Notes: generated by a model from the sequence alone, not told the origin. Shown: positions 1 to 9,330, counted from the first letter of the stretch. The stretch: DNA of 64,000 bases from Paraeggerthella hongkongensis (GCF_003340345.1 NZ_PPTQ01000003.1:1-64000), one strand, 5' to 3'. Made by a program: numbers and translations.

Positions 1-41
1 CGCCCTGCGGCATAGAAGCCGCGCGGAGCCCAAGCGCCCTG

Positions 42-159
42 CGCGAGCGCGACCTTGGAGGCGGGGATCACCCGGTCCCATTCCGAACCCGGAAGTTAAG
101 ACCGCCATCGCCGAAAGTACTGCAGCGCAAGGCTGTGGGAGGATAGGACGTCGCGCTCG
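42..159 (+). rRNA. rrf: 5S ribosomal RNA
   Basis: The conserved 5S core is visible: CCCATTCCGAAC at 77-88, GGAAGTTAAG at 91-100 and TAGGAC at 144-149, spaced as in bacterial 5S RNA of about 118 nt. Ends are estimated by comparison with the usual helix I. The terminal helix is unusually extended: 34-54 and 150-170 are perfect reverse complements (21 bp), which probably forms the processing stem of the rRNA precursor. Bases 1-33 look like 23S-5S spacer; the rest of the operon lies to the left of the window. Confidence 0.93.
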
Positions 160-198
160 CGCAGGGCGCTCGGCGTATTCCGCGCGGGCCGTGGGGAG

Positions 199-240
199 GG
201 GCCCCGGAGCCGTAACAGGCCCCGGGGCCCTTTCGCGTTT
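199..240 (+). terminator. rRNA operon terminator
   Basis: A 9-bp GC hairpin (199-207 pairs with 222-230) is followed by a T-rich run at 231-240 and then a new gene. It ends transcription of the rRNA operon; no further RNA gene follows. Confidence 0.75.
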
Positions 241-327
241 TGGGGGAGGCGGGCCCCGGACGGGTGGGCGCGATGCTGCGCGCACCGCGCCGGGAAGGCC
301 GCGAACGTGAGAAGGAGGAGTGTGCGC

Positions 328-858
328 ATGCTGCAAGCGAGGACGGCTCGGTCGGACGAGTTCGATCGCGTCATGGCGTTCTACACCAGAATGATCGACG
401 AGATGCGCGGCACGGATTTCGACGTGCGTTGGAAGCACGGAGAGCATCCGTCGCCCGCGTTCTTGCGCGCATCGGTCGATGCGGGCGAGGTGTACCTTGT
501 CGAGGCTCCTGAAGACGGCGCGATCGCTTCCGCCATGGTGCTGAACGGGAGCGGGGCTTCAGGTTACGAGAACGTTCCGTGGCGCGTATCCGCCGACCTG
601 AGCGAGGTCTCGGTAATCCATGTGCTGGCTACCCTGCCCGCGTACCATGGGCGAGGATGCGCCCGCGCTTTGCTGAACGGCGGTATAGCCGCCGCGCGGG
701 CGCACGGGAAGAAGGCCCTGCGCTTGGATACGTTTGCGGATAACGAACGATCTCATCGGCTGTACGAATCATGCGGGTTTCAGAAAGTGGGAATCCATGA
801 CCTTTTCTATGACGACTTGGGTACGGTAGGGTTCGTTCTGTACGAACTTGCGCTGTAG
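328..858 (+). CDS. GNAT family N-acetyltransferase
   Basis: The 176-residue product has the GNAT fold signature: a V-x-H-V-L strand followed by a Q/R-x-x-G-x-G/A-like acetyl-CoA loop (HGRGCARALL, middle of the protein) and a C-terminal NxRSHRLYESCGF segment typical of motif B. It should transfer an acetyl group from acetyl-CoA to an unknown amine. The start at 328 is chosen because AAGGAGG (312-318) sits 9 nt upstream; an in-frame GTG at 307 lies upstream of that site and has none of its own. The gene stands alone between the rRNA terminator and the sensor kinase. The substrate cannot be told from the sequence. Confidence 0.85.
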   Translation: MLQARTARSDEFDRVMAFYTRMIDEMRGTDFDVRWKHGEHPSPAFLRASVDAGEVYLVEAPEDGAIASAMVLNGSGASGYENVPWRVSADLSEVSVIHVLATLPAYHGRGCARALLNGGIAAARAHGKKALRLDTFADNERSHRLYESCGFQKVGIHDLFYDDLGTVGFVLYELAL

Positions 859-1004
859 TGCGCTCGATTGAACTCTGCTACCTCCAATTGCGCGTTGTTG
901 CCGCGGGGCCGGCTTTGCGGGAGAATGGTCTGCGTGTATACCATGAAAGCGTGGGAGGGCGTCTCTCGGCTAGGCTCGCAGCCTGATCGCGGAAGGCAAC
1001 GGAG

Positions 1005-3782
1005 ATGAAAAAACTCGGGTCGATCATTCTTGCATGCGCCTTTGCGTGCGCATTGACGGCGATGGGCGCAGGGCTTGCGTTTGCAGATGAATCGCCCGAT
1101 CGTGCTGCTTTGCGCGTGCTGTTTCCTCAAGTTGAAGGATTCTCCATGACGGACGAGGACGGCTCTCATCGCGGGCTGGTTGTTGACTATCTGAATGAAA
1201 TCGCGAAGTACACCGGCTGGGAATACGAGTACGTGACCGTTTCGGACGATTTCGCATTAAGCAACTTTACGTCGGGCGAGTACGATCTTTTAGGCGGCAC
1301 GTACTACGTTGCTGCGGCTGCGTCGCGGATAGCCTATCCTGAATACAGCTGCGGCCCTTCGAAATCGGTGCTGTTCTCGCGATGGGATGACGGAAGTATT
1401 CGCGGATACGATTATGCCGATTTGAACGGCAAAACGATTGCCGTGTCGGCTCGAGCTACAGAAAACGTACGGCGGTTAGAAGGCTTTCTGGCTACGGAGA
1501 ATATCGACTGTACGATTAAGAAGTACACGATTGATGAGTTCGTCGACGGGTCCCTGGAGTACCTGCTTGATAGCGGGGAGGTCGACTTGCTGTTGGGAAA
1601 CGCCGTTGACAATACGGGTGCTTATCGCCCTGCTGCGATTTTTGATGGGCAGCCTCATTATTTGGTGACGACCCCCGAAAACCAAGACGTGCTAGATGGT
1701 CTGAACTGGGCCCTGGAGCATATTATGGAGGCGAATCCTAACTTCGCGGAAGAGGCGTACGCTAGAAACTTTCCCGACGCAGACATCAACATGTATCGCG
1801 TTAACCATCAAGAGCGCCTGTACGTAGAGAAAAAGAAATCGATAACAGTGGCGCTTCCTTGCGACTATAGCCCTTTGAGCGTAGGCGGCAACTCGGAGGA
1901 CGGTCGGGTTGGGGGCGTGGTCTATCGATTCCTCGATAGGATCGAGGCGTTTTCCGGCTTGAACGTTGATTGCCTGTACGTCGAATCGTACAGTGCTGCC
2001 CTTGACGCGCTGCGCAGTGGCCAGGTGGATATGCTGGGCTTTTTCTTGGGCGACGAAGACGATGCGGCGCAAGCCGGCTTGGCTCTGTCCTCCTCGTATG
2101 CGACATTCAGCAATCTGGTTGCTCGCAACAAGCTTGTTGCGTATCCTTCTGAGAATTTGCGCTATGTCGCGCTTGAGGGTACGCAGATTCCCAGCGATGT
2201 GCCGACGGGAGATGTGCGCTACGTCAAGAGCGAGCACGAAGCGCTTAATATGGTGGATAAGGGTCAGGCTGACGTCGTGTTCGGTTTGTCCGTTCAAATC
2301 GAGGGCGCGATGCAGCAGGGGGTGTACTCCAACGTCGTCCCGGTCTCTTTAACGGGCAGCGCGACCGATATCTGCTTCGCACTGCCGCGTCCGGCAGATC
2401 CCGATCTTCTGACTATCGTGAACAAGAGCCTTAACAGCATGTCCGTCAACGCAAAGGCGGCGGCGGTTGAGGAGAATCGAATAACTGCGGGGTACGGTAC
2501 CCTTACGCTGGTTGACTACTTGAGCGCAAATCCAATGCTGGTTGCCGGCCTGGCTGCTGTGACGGTGCTTCTGATTCTGGCTATTGCCGTTGGCGTAACG
2601 CGATCGAGGGTGCGTGCAGCCGATATGCGCGTTGAGGCCGAGCGGGTGGCTGCGGAGGGCCGTGCAAAAAGCGAGTTTCTTTCTCGAATGAGCCACGAGA
2701 TACGAACTCCTATGAATGCCGTTGTGGGCATCACCGATGTTCTGGATATGCAGAAAGACGATCCGGAAGCCTTGCGCAAGAACATAGCGCGACTTCGAGC
2801 GTCGTCGGACTATTTGCTGAGTTTGCTCAACGACGTTCTTGATACCAGTCGTGTGGAAAACGGCATGATGGATATTGCCTACGAGCCCTTTTCATTGACG
2901 GAAAACGTTGCCGAACTTCAGGATATGATGCAAGCGCAAGCCGATGCCCGGATCATCGATTTGCAGGTGGTAACGAAGGTTTCGCATGAAGGCGTCGTGG
3001 GCGATTCTCTGAGATTGAAGCAGGTGCTTTCGAACCTGTTGTCGAATGCCATCAAGTTCACGCCCGAGGGCGGTGTCGTGAGGCTTGTTGTTGAGGAGAC
3101 GGGTTTCGACGGGGAGCGGGCGACGTTCTTTTTCGGCGTTGCTGACAGCGGCGTGGGCATTTCCCCTGAAGATCAGAGGCGCATATTCAACGCTTTCGCC
3201 CAAGTGGGCTCAGCTGCTTCGAAGAGCCAAGGGACTGGTCTCGGTCTGCCGCTTTGCCAGAGCTTAGTGCGTCTTATGGGCGGTGAACTGCAGGTTCGCA
3301 GCGAACTTGGTTCAGGAAGCGAGTTCAGCTTCTCCCTTGTCTTTGCAATGGGAACTCCTGAACCCAGGCGGGATCGTTCGGTGGATCGGGAGCTATTCAA
3401 AGGGTTCCATATTCTGCTTGTGGAGGATGGGTCGGTAAACGCAGCTATCACGACGAATGTGCTGGAGTTGCATGGTGCTCGGGTGACCTGGGCGATTGAC
3501 GGCCGGCAGGCGGTAGACCTGTTTGCTGCAAGTCGGCTCGGCGAGTTCGATGCCGTGCTCATGGATATGAGGATGCCCGTTATGGACGGCGTGGAAGCCA
3601 CGCGTGCCATTCGGCTTCTGCCTCGGTCCGATGCGCGTGAAATCCCCATTGTTGCGATGACGGCAAATGCGTTCAAAGAGAGCGAGGGCGCGGCGCGTGA
3701 CGCGGGGATGAACGAGTTCGTTACCAAGCCTTTGGATATCGACGAGGTGTTCGACGTGCTGGGTCGTTTGCTGAAAAGATAG
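1005..3782 (+). CDS. Hybrid sensor histidine kinase with two periplasmic-type solute-binding sensor domains
   Basis: A 925-residue BvgS/EvgS-like membrane kinase. Order seen: signal peptide (1-28), two tandem type-3 solute-binding domains (about 33-260 and 278-500), one transmembrane helix (511-533), dimerisation/phosphoacceptor helix with the H-box SHEIRTP (His564), a HATPase domain with an N box near 677 and GVGIS glycine motif, and a receiver domain whose acceptor is Asp854 in VLMDMRMPVMDG. There is no HPt domain in the protein, although BvgS-type relays need one; a separate HPt protein is encoded convergently next door (3844-4197). The ligand is unknown; these sensor domains usually bind amino acids or small organic acids. 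A GGAAGG/GGAG site precedes the ATG. Confidence 0.92.
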   Translation: MKKLGSIILACAFACALTAMGAGLAFADESPDRAALRVLFPQVEGFSMTDEDGSHRGLVVDYLNEIAKYTGWEYEYVTVSDDFALSNFTSGEYDLLGGTYYVAAAASRIAYPEYSCGPSKSVLFSRWDDGSIRGYDYADLNGKTIAVSARATENVRRLEGFLATENIDCTIKKYTIDEFVDGSLEYLLDSGEVDLLLGNAVDNTGAYRPAAIFDGQPHYLVTTPENQDVLDGLNWALEHIMEANPNFAEEAYARNFPDADINMYRVNHQERLYVEKKKSITVALPCDYSPLSVGGNSEDGRVGGVVYRFLDRIEAFSGLNVDCLYVESYSAALDALRSGQVDMLGFFLGDEDDAAQAGLALSSSYATFSNLVARNKLVAYPSENLRYVALEGTQIPSDVPTGDVRYVKSEHEALNMVDKGQADVVFGLSVQIEGAMQQGVYSNVVPVSLTGSATDICFALPRPADPDLLTIVNKSLNSMSVNAKAAAVEENRITAGYGTLTLVDYLSANPMLVAGLAAVTVLLILAIAVGVTRSRVRAADMRVEAERVAAEGRAKSEFLSRMSHEIRTPMNAVVGITDVLDMQKDDPEALRKNIARLRASSDYLLSLLNDVLDTSRVENGMMDIAYEPFSLTENVAELQDMMQAQADARIIDLQVVTKVSHEGVVGDSLRLKQVLSNLLSNAIKFTPEGGVVRLVVEETGFDGERATFFFGVADSGVGISPEDQRRIFNAFAQVGSAASKSQGTGLGLPLCQSLVRLMGGELQVRSELGSGSEFSFSLVFAMGTPEPRRDRSVDRELFKGFHILLVEDGSVNAAITTNVLELHGARVTWAIDGRQAVDLFAASRLGEFDAVLMDMRMPVMDGVEATRAIRLLPRSDAREIPIVAMTANAFKESEGAARDAGMNEFVTKPLDIDEVFDVLGRLLKR

Positions 3783-3843
3783 CTTTCGGCAGGAGCGCGG
3801 CTGGGTGCAAGCGCAGGCTTGCTTGCGCGATTCTGCGGCCGCG

Positions 3844-4197
3844 CTAAGAGAGCGCGTTGATGTTCGCTCGCGCCGTCCGGTAGCTTTCAAGCGCCGCCAG
3901 GGCCAGATCGTCGACATTGTGCAGATGATTCGCCCGTATTGCTTGTACCAGGGCATCGCATCGCGCGCTGAGGGATGCGAGCCCCAAGTTCGCAGCCGTT
4001 CCTTTCACGGCGTGAGCGATGCTTTCCGCAGCTTCGTAGTCTTTCGCGCGCATCGCTTCGGGAAGCTTCTCAAGGGTGTCCTCCCGAACGAACACCTCAA
4101 GCATGGACATGAGCAGGTTCGCATTGCCGCAAAACCGCTTGAGGGTGGTTTCGACGTCGATGCCCAGTGTTTCGAGTTGTTGAAGCCGATTATCCAT
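3844..4197 (-). CDS. Stand-alone histidine phosphotransfer (HPt) protein
   Basis: A small (117 aa) all-helical protein with the HPt signature AHAVKGTAANLG; the phosphorylatable histidine is His62. HPt proteins shuttle phosphate from a receiver domain of a hybrid kinase to another receiver. It begins 8 nt after the stop of the REC-GGDEF-EAL gene, so the two are co-transcribed, and it ends 61 bp from the hybrid kinase, which lacks its own HPt. The inferred relay is kinase His564, kinase Asp854, HPt His62, then Asp54 of the upstream REC protein. The family call is firm; the relay is inferred from position. Confidence 0.88.
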   Translation of the reverse strand: MDNRLQQLETLGIDVETTLKRFCGNANLLMSMLEVFVREDTLEKLPEAMRAKDYEAAESIAHAVKGTAANLGLASLSARCDALVQAIRANHLHNVDDLALAALESYRTARANINALS

Positions 4198-4205
4198 AAA
4201 GTGCC

Positions 4206-5945
4206 TCAGGCTTTCTGCTTCAGGGCGTTTTTCGCGGTTTCGCGCACTGCGAGTGCCAAGAATTCATCTTTCGGTATGGGTTGCGCGTACAGGTATCCTT
4301 GCACGAGGTCGCATCCGACGCTTTCGAGCAGCGATGCCTGGTCGCGGGTTTCCACGCCTTCCGCGATAACCGGGAGGCCGAGGGATTTTGCCATGGGAAC
4401 TATAGCTCGCAAGATGCTTTCTTCGCGGGCGCGGTTCCTGCTTTCCCCGCCGAGGAAGCGCATATCGAGCTTGATCATGTCGATAGGAACGTCGCGGAGC
4501 ATGCTCAACGACGAATACCCCGTTCCGAAATCGTCCATGAGCACGGTGAATCCGAATCGCTGCAGTTTTCCCATTGCCTGCAGCAATTGCGGAAGGTTGT
4601 CGGCGTACGCGCTTTCGGTGATTTCCAGTCGCAATCGCGAGGGCGGAAGTTTATACCGTTTTACCAGGTCGACAAGATTGTCGCAGAGGTGCGGGTCGTA
4701 GAATTCCAGACGCGATATGTTGACCGACAGGGGGACCGGGGCAATCCCGCTGCTTTCCATGGAAGCGAGAAAGCAGCAGACTTCTTCTCGGATGTGGCTA
4801 TCGAGGCGGACGATGAAGCCGCTGTTCTCGAAAAAGGGAAGAAACTGTCCCGGCGGGATAAGACCTTTGTCGGGATGGCGCCAGCGGACGAGGGCCTCGC
4901 CGCCGACAAGAGCGCCCGAGGCAAGGTTGAAAATGGGCTGGATGAACGGTTCGAACTCCCTCTTTTCGAGCGCACGTTCCCCTTCGGCTTTCATTGTGTG
5001 CTTTACGATGAGCGACTGGTGCATGTTGGAGTCGTACAGGGCGAATCGGGTGTTGTAATTTCCTTTGATGGAACGCAGCGCAAGCGTCGCGCGGTCGCAC
5101 ATGATGTCGACCGGCATCGTGCGGTCCGTTATTTCGTACATGCCGAAGTAAAGCACGATCTCATGTTCCGCCTCCGCGTTGGCGAGGGCAAGTTCCAGCT
5201 GCGTTGCCAGATTGTCGCTCAGGGCCATATCTTTGGGCAGGCATAGCGCGAAATGATCCGCCTCCATGCGTCCGTATACGCCGCGATCTCGTATGGTCTT
5301 GTCGAGACATTGCGCGATGACCTTCAGAACCTCGTCGCCTCGGGTGCTGCCGTGCAGCTCGTTGAATATCTTGAAACGTTCGATATCGAATTGCACGATG
5401 GCGAACGCTTCATGGGGACGGGACTTGAGCAGTTCGGCGGTTTTGCGGCAGAACGCAGCACGGTTGTACAAGCCCGTGAGGCCGTCGTGTTCTGCCGCGT
5501 AAAGGAGCTCTTGCGCGCGATGGGCGGCAAGGAGCTCGGTTTCGCGCAGCGCTGCTTGCAGCTGCTCCCGTTCAAGCACGTGCTTCGTGACGATGTTGTC
5601 GACGCGTCGGCGGGCGACGGTCGTGTTGAAGGGCTTCGCTATGAAGTCATCTGCGCCGCGCAAAAGCGCCGGCTCCTCGTGAGCCGATTCGCCGGTTTCC
5701 ACGATGATGGGTATATCTGAAAGCGACGGGTCGGCCTTCATCGCGTCGATGAGCGCAAATCCGTTCATGCCTTTCATGTCTATGTCGAGTACGACGACGT
5801 CGACCTTGCGTTCGGCCATGGCGGCGAGAGCTTCCTGCCCACTGGTTGCTTCCAGGATGGAGTACGATTCGGCGAACATATTGGCCAAAAGCGTGCGATC
5901 GATTCTGGAGTCGTCGACAATGAGCATGGAGCAGAGGGCGTCCAT
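4206..5945 (-). CDS. Response regulator with degenerate GGDEF and intact EAL domains (c-di-GMP phosphodiesterase)
   Basis: A 579-residue cytoplasmic protein: receiver domain (1-125, acceptor Asp54 in LDIDMKGMNG), a GGDEF-like domain in which the signature is replaced by EADHF, so cyclase activity is unlikely, and an EAL domain that keeps EALVRW, an Asn in NISRLE, EITES, DDFGTGYSS, the IKLD-like lysine and AEGVET. It should therefore hydrolyse cyclic di-GMP when activated by phosphorylation. The start at 5945 is chosen because GGAAAGGAG lies 8 nt upstream; the frame stays open 23 codons further up without a ribosome site. It forms an operon with the HPt gene and faces the hybrid kinase. Confidence 0.92.
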   Translation of the reverse strand: MDALCSMLIVDDSRIDRTLLANMFAESYSILEATSGQEALAAMAERKVDVVVLDIDMKGMNGFALIDAMKADPSLSDIPIIVETGESAHEEPALLRGADDFIAKPFNTTVARRRVDNIVTKHVLEREQLQAALRETELLAAHRAQELLYAAEHDGLTGLYNRAAFCRKTAELLKSRPHEAFAIVQFDIERFKIFNELHGSTRGDEVLKVIAQCLDKTIRDRGVYGRMEADHFALCLPKDMALSDNLATQLELALANAEAEHEIVLYFGMYEITDRTMPVDIMCDRATLALRSIKGNYNTRFALYDSNMHQSLIVKHTMKAEGERALEKREFEPFIQPIFNLASGALVGGEALVRWRHPDKGLIPPGQFLPFFENSGFIVRLDSHIREEVCCFLASMESSGIAPVPLSVNISRLEFYDPHLCDNLVDLVKRYKLPPSRLRLEITESAYADNLPQLLQAMGKLQRFGFTVLMDDFGTGYSSLSMLRDVPIDMIKLDMRFLGGESRNRAREESILRAIVPMAKSLGLPVIAEGVETRDQASLLESVGCDLVQGYLYAQPIPKDEFLALAVRETAKNALKQKA

Positions 5946-6457
5946 GTAGCGTGCTCCTTTCCAATGCGCGGCGCCGCTTGCGATTGCGTTGCGCGGCGCG
6001 CAAAACGCAAGCATATTGTATTGCTCGGCGGCGGCGCTTGCAATGACGTATGGTTGCGGGGAGACTCCGGCTTTTGGCTGCGGGGAGGGGCGGCCGAGCT
6101 TGGCATGTGGACGCGAATTGGCACCTACGACGCTGCGGAGGGGTTTCGAGGGCTTGCTTGCGCGTGGCCCACGGACAAAATGCCTGGTCGTAATTCAAGA
6201 TGCAGCCAACATGGGGGTTCGGGCGCGCCGAAAATTGTCACAGGTGCCGATTCGCGCCCAAACCTACGGCTTCGGCCGTAATTCCGAGGTTCGAAAACTT
6301 CTTGAAACATTTCGCCGTTAATTTGAATAAGGCAAGATGAAGGCGCGTTTTCCCCTGCGGCCGTGCTATCGTATGCGGATGACTCAACGGGGGTGTGGCG
6401 GATTGCGCGCAGGGGAAGGGCCACGCCTTGAATGCGACAAGTTAGGAGCGCACGCCG
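5946..6457. other. 512-bp intergenic region between the EAL gene and glnN
   Basis: No gene is supported here. It holds the inverted-repeat element 6109-6259 (listed separately) and, directly after it, a 6-bp stem with a UUCG tetraloop at 6265-6280, a very stable RNA fold. The last 150 bp should contain the glnN promoter; a TATCGT at 6367-6372 could be its -10, but no good -35 is seen at 16-18 bp. Confidence 0.5.
6109..6259. repeat. Long inverted-repeat intergenic element A (151 bp)
   Basis: Arms 6109-6126 and 6242-6259 are 18 nt each and pair at 17 of 18 positions as RNA (16 Watson-Crick, one G-U). They enclose 115 nt. It has the same architecture as elements B (13583-13741) and C (18594-18755). 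Function unknown: structured RNA, relic of a small mobile element, or a protein-binding repeat are all possible. Confidence 0.5.
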
Positions 6458-8548
6458 ATGGCGATGATTTCGGATATCTATGGCTCGATGGTGTTCAACG
6501 AGCATACGATGCAGGAGCGATTGCCTTCCGCAACGTACAAGAGCCTGCTCAAGACCATCAAAGAGGGCAAGCCGCTCGAAATCGAGGTTGCGAACGTCGT
6601 GGCTCATGCCATGAAGGAATGGGCTATGGAGAAGGGCGCTACGCACTTCACGCATTGGTTCCAGCCTCTTTCGGGCATTACGTCGGAGAAGCACGACAGC
6701 TTCCTCGACCCGTGCAGCGACGGGCGCGCCATCATGAGCTTTTCTGGAAAAGAGCTGATCCAAGGCGAGCCGGATGCCTCGAGCTTCCCTTCCGGCGGTT
6801 TGCGCGCCACGTTCGAAGCGCGCGGCTACACGGCCTGGGATCCCACGTCCTACGCCTTCATCAAGGACGAGGTTCTATGCATTCCCACGGCGTTTTGCAG
6901 CTACACGGGCGAGGCGCTTGACAAGAAAACCCCGCTGCTGCGTTCGATGAGCGCCATCGACGAGCAGGCGAATCGCGTGCTGGCCCTGTTCGGCGAGCCG
7001 CACGAGCGCGTGGTGCCCACCGTGGGTTCCGAGCAGGAGTACTTCCTTATTTCCGAGAAAGACTACGCGAAGCGCCAGGACCTCATCATGTGCGGGCGCA
7101 CGCTGTTCGGCTATGCGCCGCTGAAGGGGCAGGAGCTGGAAGAGCATTACTTCGGCGCCATTCGCCCTTCGGTCAACGAGTTCATGAAAGAGCTCGACAA
7201 CGAGCTGTGGGCTTTGGGCGTGTCGGCGCGCACGAAGCACAACGAGGTGGCCCCCGCTCAGCATGAACTGGCTCCCATCTTCACCAACGCGAACCGGGCG
7301 ATCGACGAAAACCTGCTGACCATGGAGAAGATGCGCCTTCTGGCCAGCCACTACGGTCTTGTATGCCTGCAGCACGAGAAGCCGTTCGCGGGCATCAACG
7401 GGTCGGGCAAGCACAACAACTGGTCGCTTTCCAAGGGCAAGACGAACCTGCTCGAGCCCGGGGAAAGCCCCATGGACAACCTGCGCTTCCTGGTGTTTTT
7501 GACGGGCGTCATCCAGGCGGTCGACGATTACCAGGAATTGCTGCGCATGTCGGTGGCGTCGGCGGGCAACGATCATCGCCTGGGGGCGGACGAGGCTCCC
7601 CCGGCCATCATCTCCATTTTCTTGGGCGACGAGCTGGACGCCATCGTGGATGCGCTCGTTGACGGGCATGAGTACACGAATGCGGAAAAAGTGGCCATGG
7701 ATCTGGGCGTTGCCGTACTGCCGAACTTCCTCAAGGACAACACCGACCGCAACCGCACCAGCCCCTTCGCGTTTACGGGCAACAAGTTCGAGTTCCGCAT
7801 GCCCGGCTCTGCGGTGAACCTGTCCGATTGCAACATGATCCTCAACACGGCCATGGCGAAAAGCCTCAAGGAATTCGCCGACGCCATGGAGGGCAAGTCG
7901 GGCGAAGAGTTCGAGGCGGCGGCCATCGCGTACGTGAAGAAGACGCTCGCGAAGCACCAGCGCATTATCTTCAACGGAAACGGGTACTCCGAGGAATGGC
8001 AGGTCGAGGCCGAGCGTCGCGGGCTGGCGAACTACAAGACCACCGTCGACGCGCTTCCGTGCTTCGTCGATCCGAAGAGCATCGCGTTGTTCGAAGAGTT
8101 CGGCGTGCTGTCGGAGATTGAGGTTCGCAGCCGCTACGAGGTGAAGCTGGAGAAGTACACCAAGCTGCTGAACATCGAGGTGCGTACGATGAAGCGCATG
8201 GTGCGCCGCGCGTTCTTGCCGGCTATCAACGCGTATGCGGCCGAGATTGCCGACAGCATCACGGCGTTCAAAACGGCGGCTCCTGGCGCCGAGACCAGCC
8301 AGCAGGAAACGTTGCTGCATAAGTTGCTGGGCGGCATCAAGGAGATCGACACGCATCTGCAGAAGCTTGACTCGATGCATCACGCTGCACAGAAGATGGA
8401 GAACGAGCAGGAAAAGGCGAACGTATACGCCCACGAGATCGTTCCCGTCATGGAGGCTTTGCGCGCGGCTGTGGACAGCATGGAGATACTGGTGGATCGC
8501 GATATGTGGCCAGTTCCCACATACAACGACATTCTGTTCTACGTGTAA
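6458..8548 (+). CDS. glnN: Glutamine synthetase type III
   Basis: A 696-residue protein, the size of the long type III glutamine synthetases and far longer than GlnA (about 450-470). The N-terminal GSMVFN...ERLP block, THWFQPLSG, the GSEQEYFLI strand (metal ligands) and NGSGKHNNWS are characteristic of the family. It makes glutamine from glutamate, ammonium and ATP and is a dodecamer in characterised members. The ATG at 6458 follows TTAGGAG with about 9 nt spacing. The gene is monocistronic: a strong terminator follows within 12 bp. Regulation by nitrogen is likely but no operator was recognised. Confidence 0.96.
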   Translation: MAMISDIYGSMVFNEHTMQERLPSATYKSLLKTIKEGKPLEIEVANVVAHAMKEWAMEKGATHFTHWFQPLSGITSEKHDSFLDPCSDGRAIMSFSGKELIQGEPDASSFPSGGLRATFEARGYTAWDPTSYAFIKDEVLCIPTAFCSYTGEALDKKTPLLRSMSAIDEQANRVLALFGEPHERVVPTVGSEQEYFLISEKDYAKRQDLIMCGRTLFGYAPLKGQELEEHYFGAIRPSVNEFMKELDNELWALGVSARTKHNEVAPAQHELAPIFTNANRAIDENLLTMEKMRLLASHYGLVCLQHEKPFAGINGSGKHNNWSLSKGKTNLLEPGESPMDNLRFLVFLTGVIQAVDDYQELLRMSVASAGNDHRLGADEAPPAIISIFLGDELDAIVDALVDGHEYTNAEKVAMDLGVAVLPNFLKDNTDRNRTSPFAFTGNKFEFRMPGSAVNLSDCNMILNTAMAKSLKEFADAMEGKSGEEFEAAAIAYVKKTLAKHQRIIFNGNGYSEEWQVEAERRGLANYKTTVDALPCFVDPKSIALFEEFGVLSEIEVRSRYEVKLEKYTKLLNIEVRTMKRMVRRAFLPAINAYAAEIADSITAFKTAAPGAETSQQETLLHKLLGGIKEIDTHLQKLDSMHHAAQKMENEQEKANVYAHEIVPVMEALRAAVDSMEILVDRDMWPVPTYNDILFYV

Positions 8549-8559
8549 GGAAACGAGCA

Positions 8560-8598
8560 GCGCTCCCGATTCGCAAAACGAATCGGGAGCGCTTTTTT
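8560..8598 (+). terminator. glnN terminator
   Basis: A perfect 14-bp stem (8560-8573 with 8579-8592), a 5-nt loop and a run of six T form a classic intrinsic terminator 12 bp after the glnN stop. Confidence 0.95.
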
Positions 8599-8635
8599 GT
8601 CCTGCGTCTTTCGGGGGCTGGCGCTCTGCATCGGC

Positions 8636-9010
8636 TTAGGCTTGCTGCGCGTCCTTCGCCGCTTTGCGCGCATCTTCCAGTTCTTGCGTTCCTTGGTTCA
8701 GTAGCACCACGCCGCCGACGACCAGCGCGATGCCCACGCACGTGATTACGTTGAAGGGATCGCCCCAGGCGATAATGCCGATGGCGGCCGTCAGCACGGT
8801 GCCCACGCCGCCCCAGATGCCGTACACGAGGCCGAGCGGCAGGTGCTTCAACGTGAACGTGAGCAGCGTGAACGACACGAGATAGCCCGCAAGGGTCAGC
8901 GCGGTGAACAGCGGTACGGAAAATCCTTCCGACAGCTTCATCATGGTAGTGCCGAACACTTCGAGGATGATGGACACGCTGAGCAGCGCATAGGGATGTA
9001 CACGGTCCAT
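8636..9010 (-). CDS. Small multidrug resistance (SMR) transporter, second subunit
   Basis: A 124-residue protein with four hydrophobic helices and the SMR hallmark glutamate in helix 1 (IILEVFGTTMMK), followed by GLVYGIWGGVGTV in helix 3. SMR proteins work as dimers in the membrane and exchange protons for cationic drugs or guanidinium-like compounds. Its ATG lies 2 nt after the stop of the partner SMR gene (9013-9330), so the pair is translated together and probably forms a heterodimer like EbrAB. A charged tail of about 15 residues at the C terminus is longer than in typical EmrE. The substrate is unknown. Confidence 0.93.
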   Translation of the reverse strand: MDRVHPYALLSVSIILEVFGTTMMKLSEGFSVPLFTALTLAGYLVSFTLLTFTLKHLPLGLVYGIWGGVGTVLTAAIGIIAWGDPFNVITCVGIALVVGGVVLLNQGTQELEDARKAAKDAQQA

Positions 9011-9012
9011 GA

Positions 9013-9330
9013 TTACACTCCCATCTTCAAAACGACCACGCCGGCGATGATGGCTATAAGGCCCACGATCTTCTTCGCATTGAGGCCCTCATGCCAGAAC
9101 ACGGTGCCCACCACGGCAGTGAGCGCAATGCCGAGGCCGGTCCATACCGCGTAGGCGAAACCGAGCGGTAGTTGCTCGAGTGTTTGCGCGATCAGGTAAA
9201 ACGCAACGATGTATCCAATGACGATGCCAATAATGGGCGCTTTTCGCGTGAAGCCGTTCGAGAGCTTCATCATGGAGTCGGCAAACACCTCGAAGATGAC
9301 GGCGATGCCGAGCAGCACGTAGGGCGACAT
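9013..9330 (-). CDS. Small multidrug resistance (SMR) transporter, first subunit
   Basis: A 105-residue, four-helix SMR protein with the conserved glutamate in VIFEVFADSMMK and YAVWTGLG in helix 3. AGGAGG precedes the ATG by 5 nt. It is the promoter-proximal gene of a two-gene operon read leftward from a MerR-type promoter (9373-9403), with the merR-like regulator divergent to it. Proton-coupled export of a toxic cation is the family role; paired SMR genes usually act as obligate heterodimers. Confidence 0.93.
   Translation of the reverse strand: MSPYVLLGIAVIFEVFADSMMKLSNGFTRKAPIIGIVIGYIVAFYLIAQTLEQLPLGFAYAVWTGLGIALTAVVGTVFWHEGLNAKKIVGLIAIIAGVVVLKMGV

Noticed and set aside
6875-8434. 519-codon open frame on the strand opposite glnN
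   Set aside because: It lies wholly inside glnN on the other strand, shows no family motif and no ribosome site; long antisense frames are expected in GC-rich genes.
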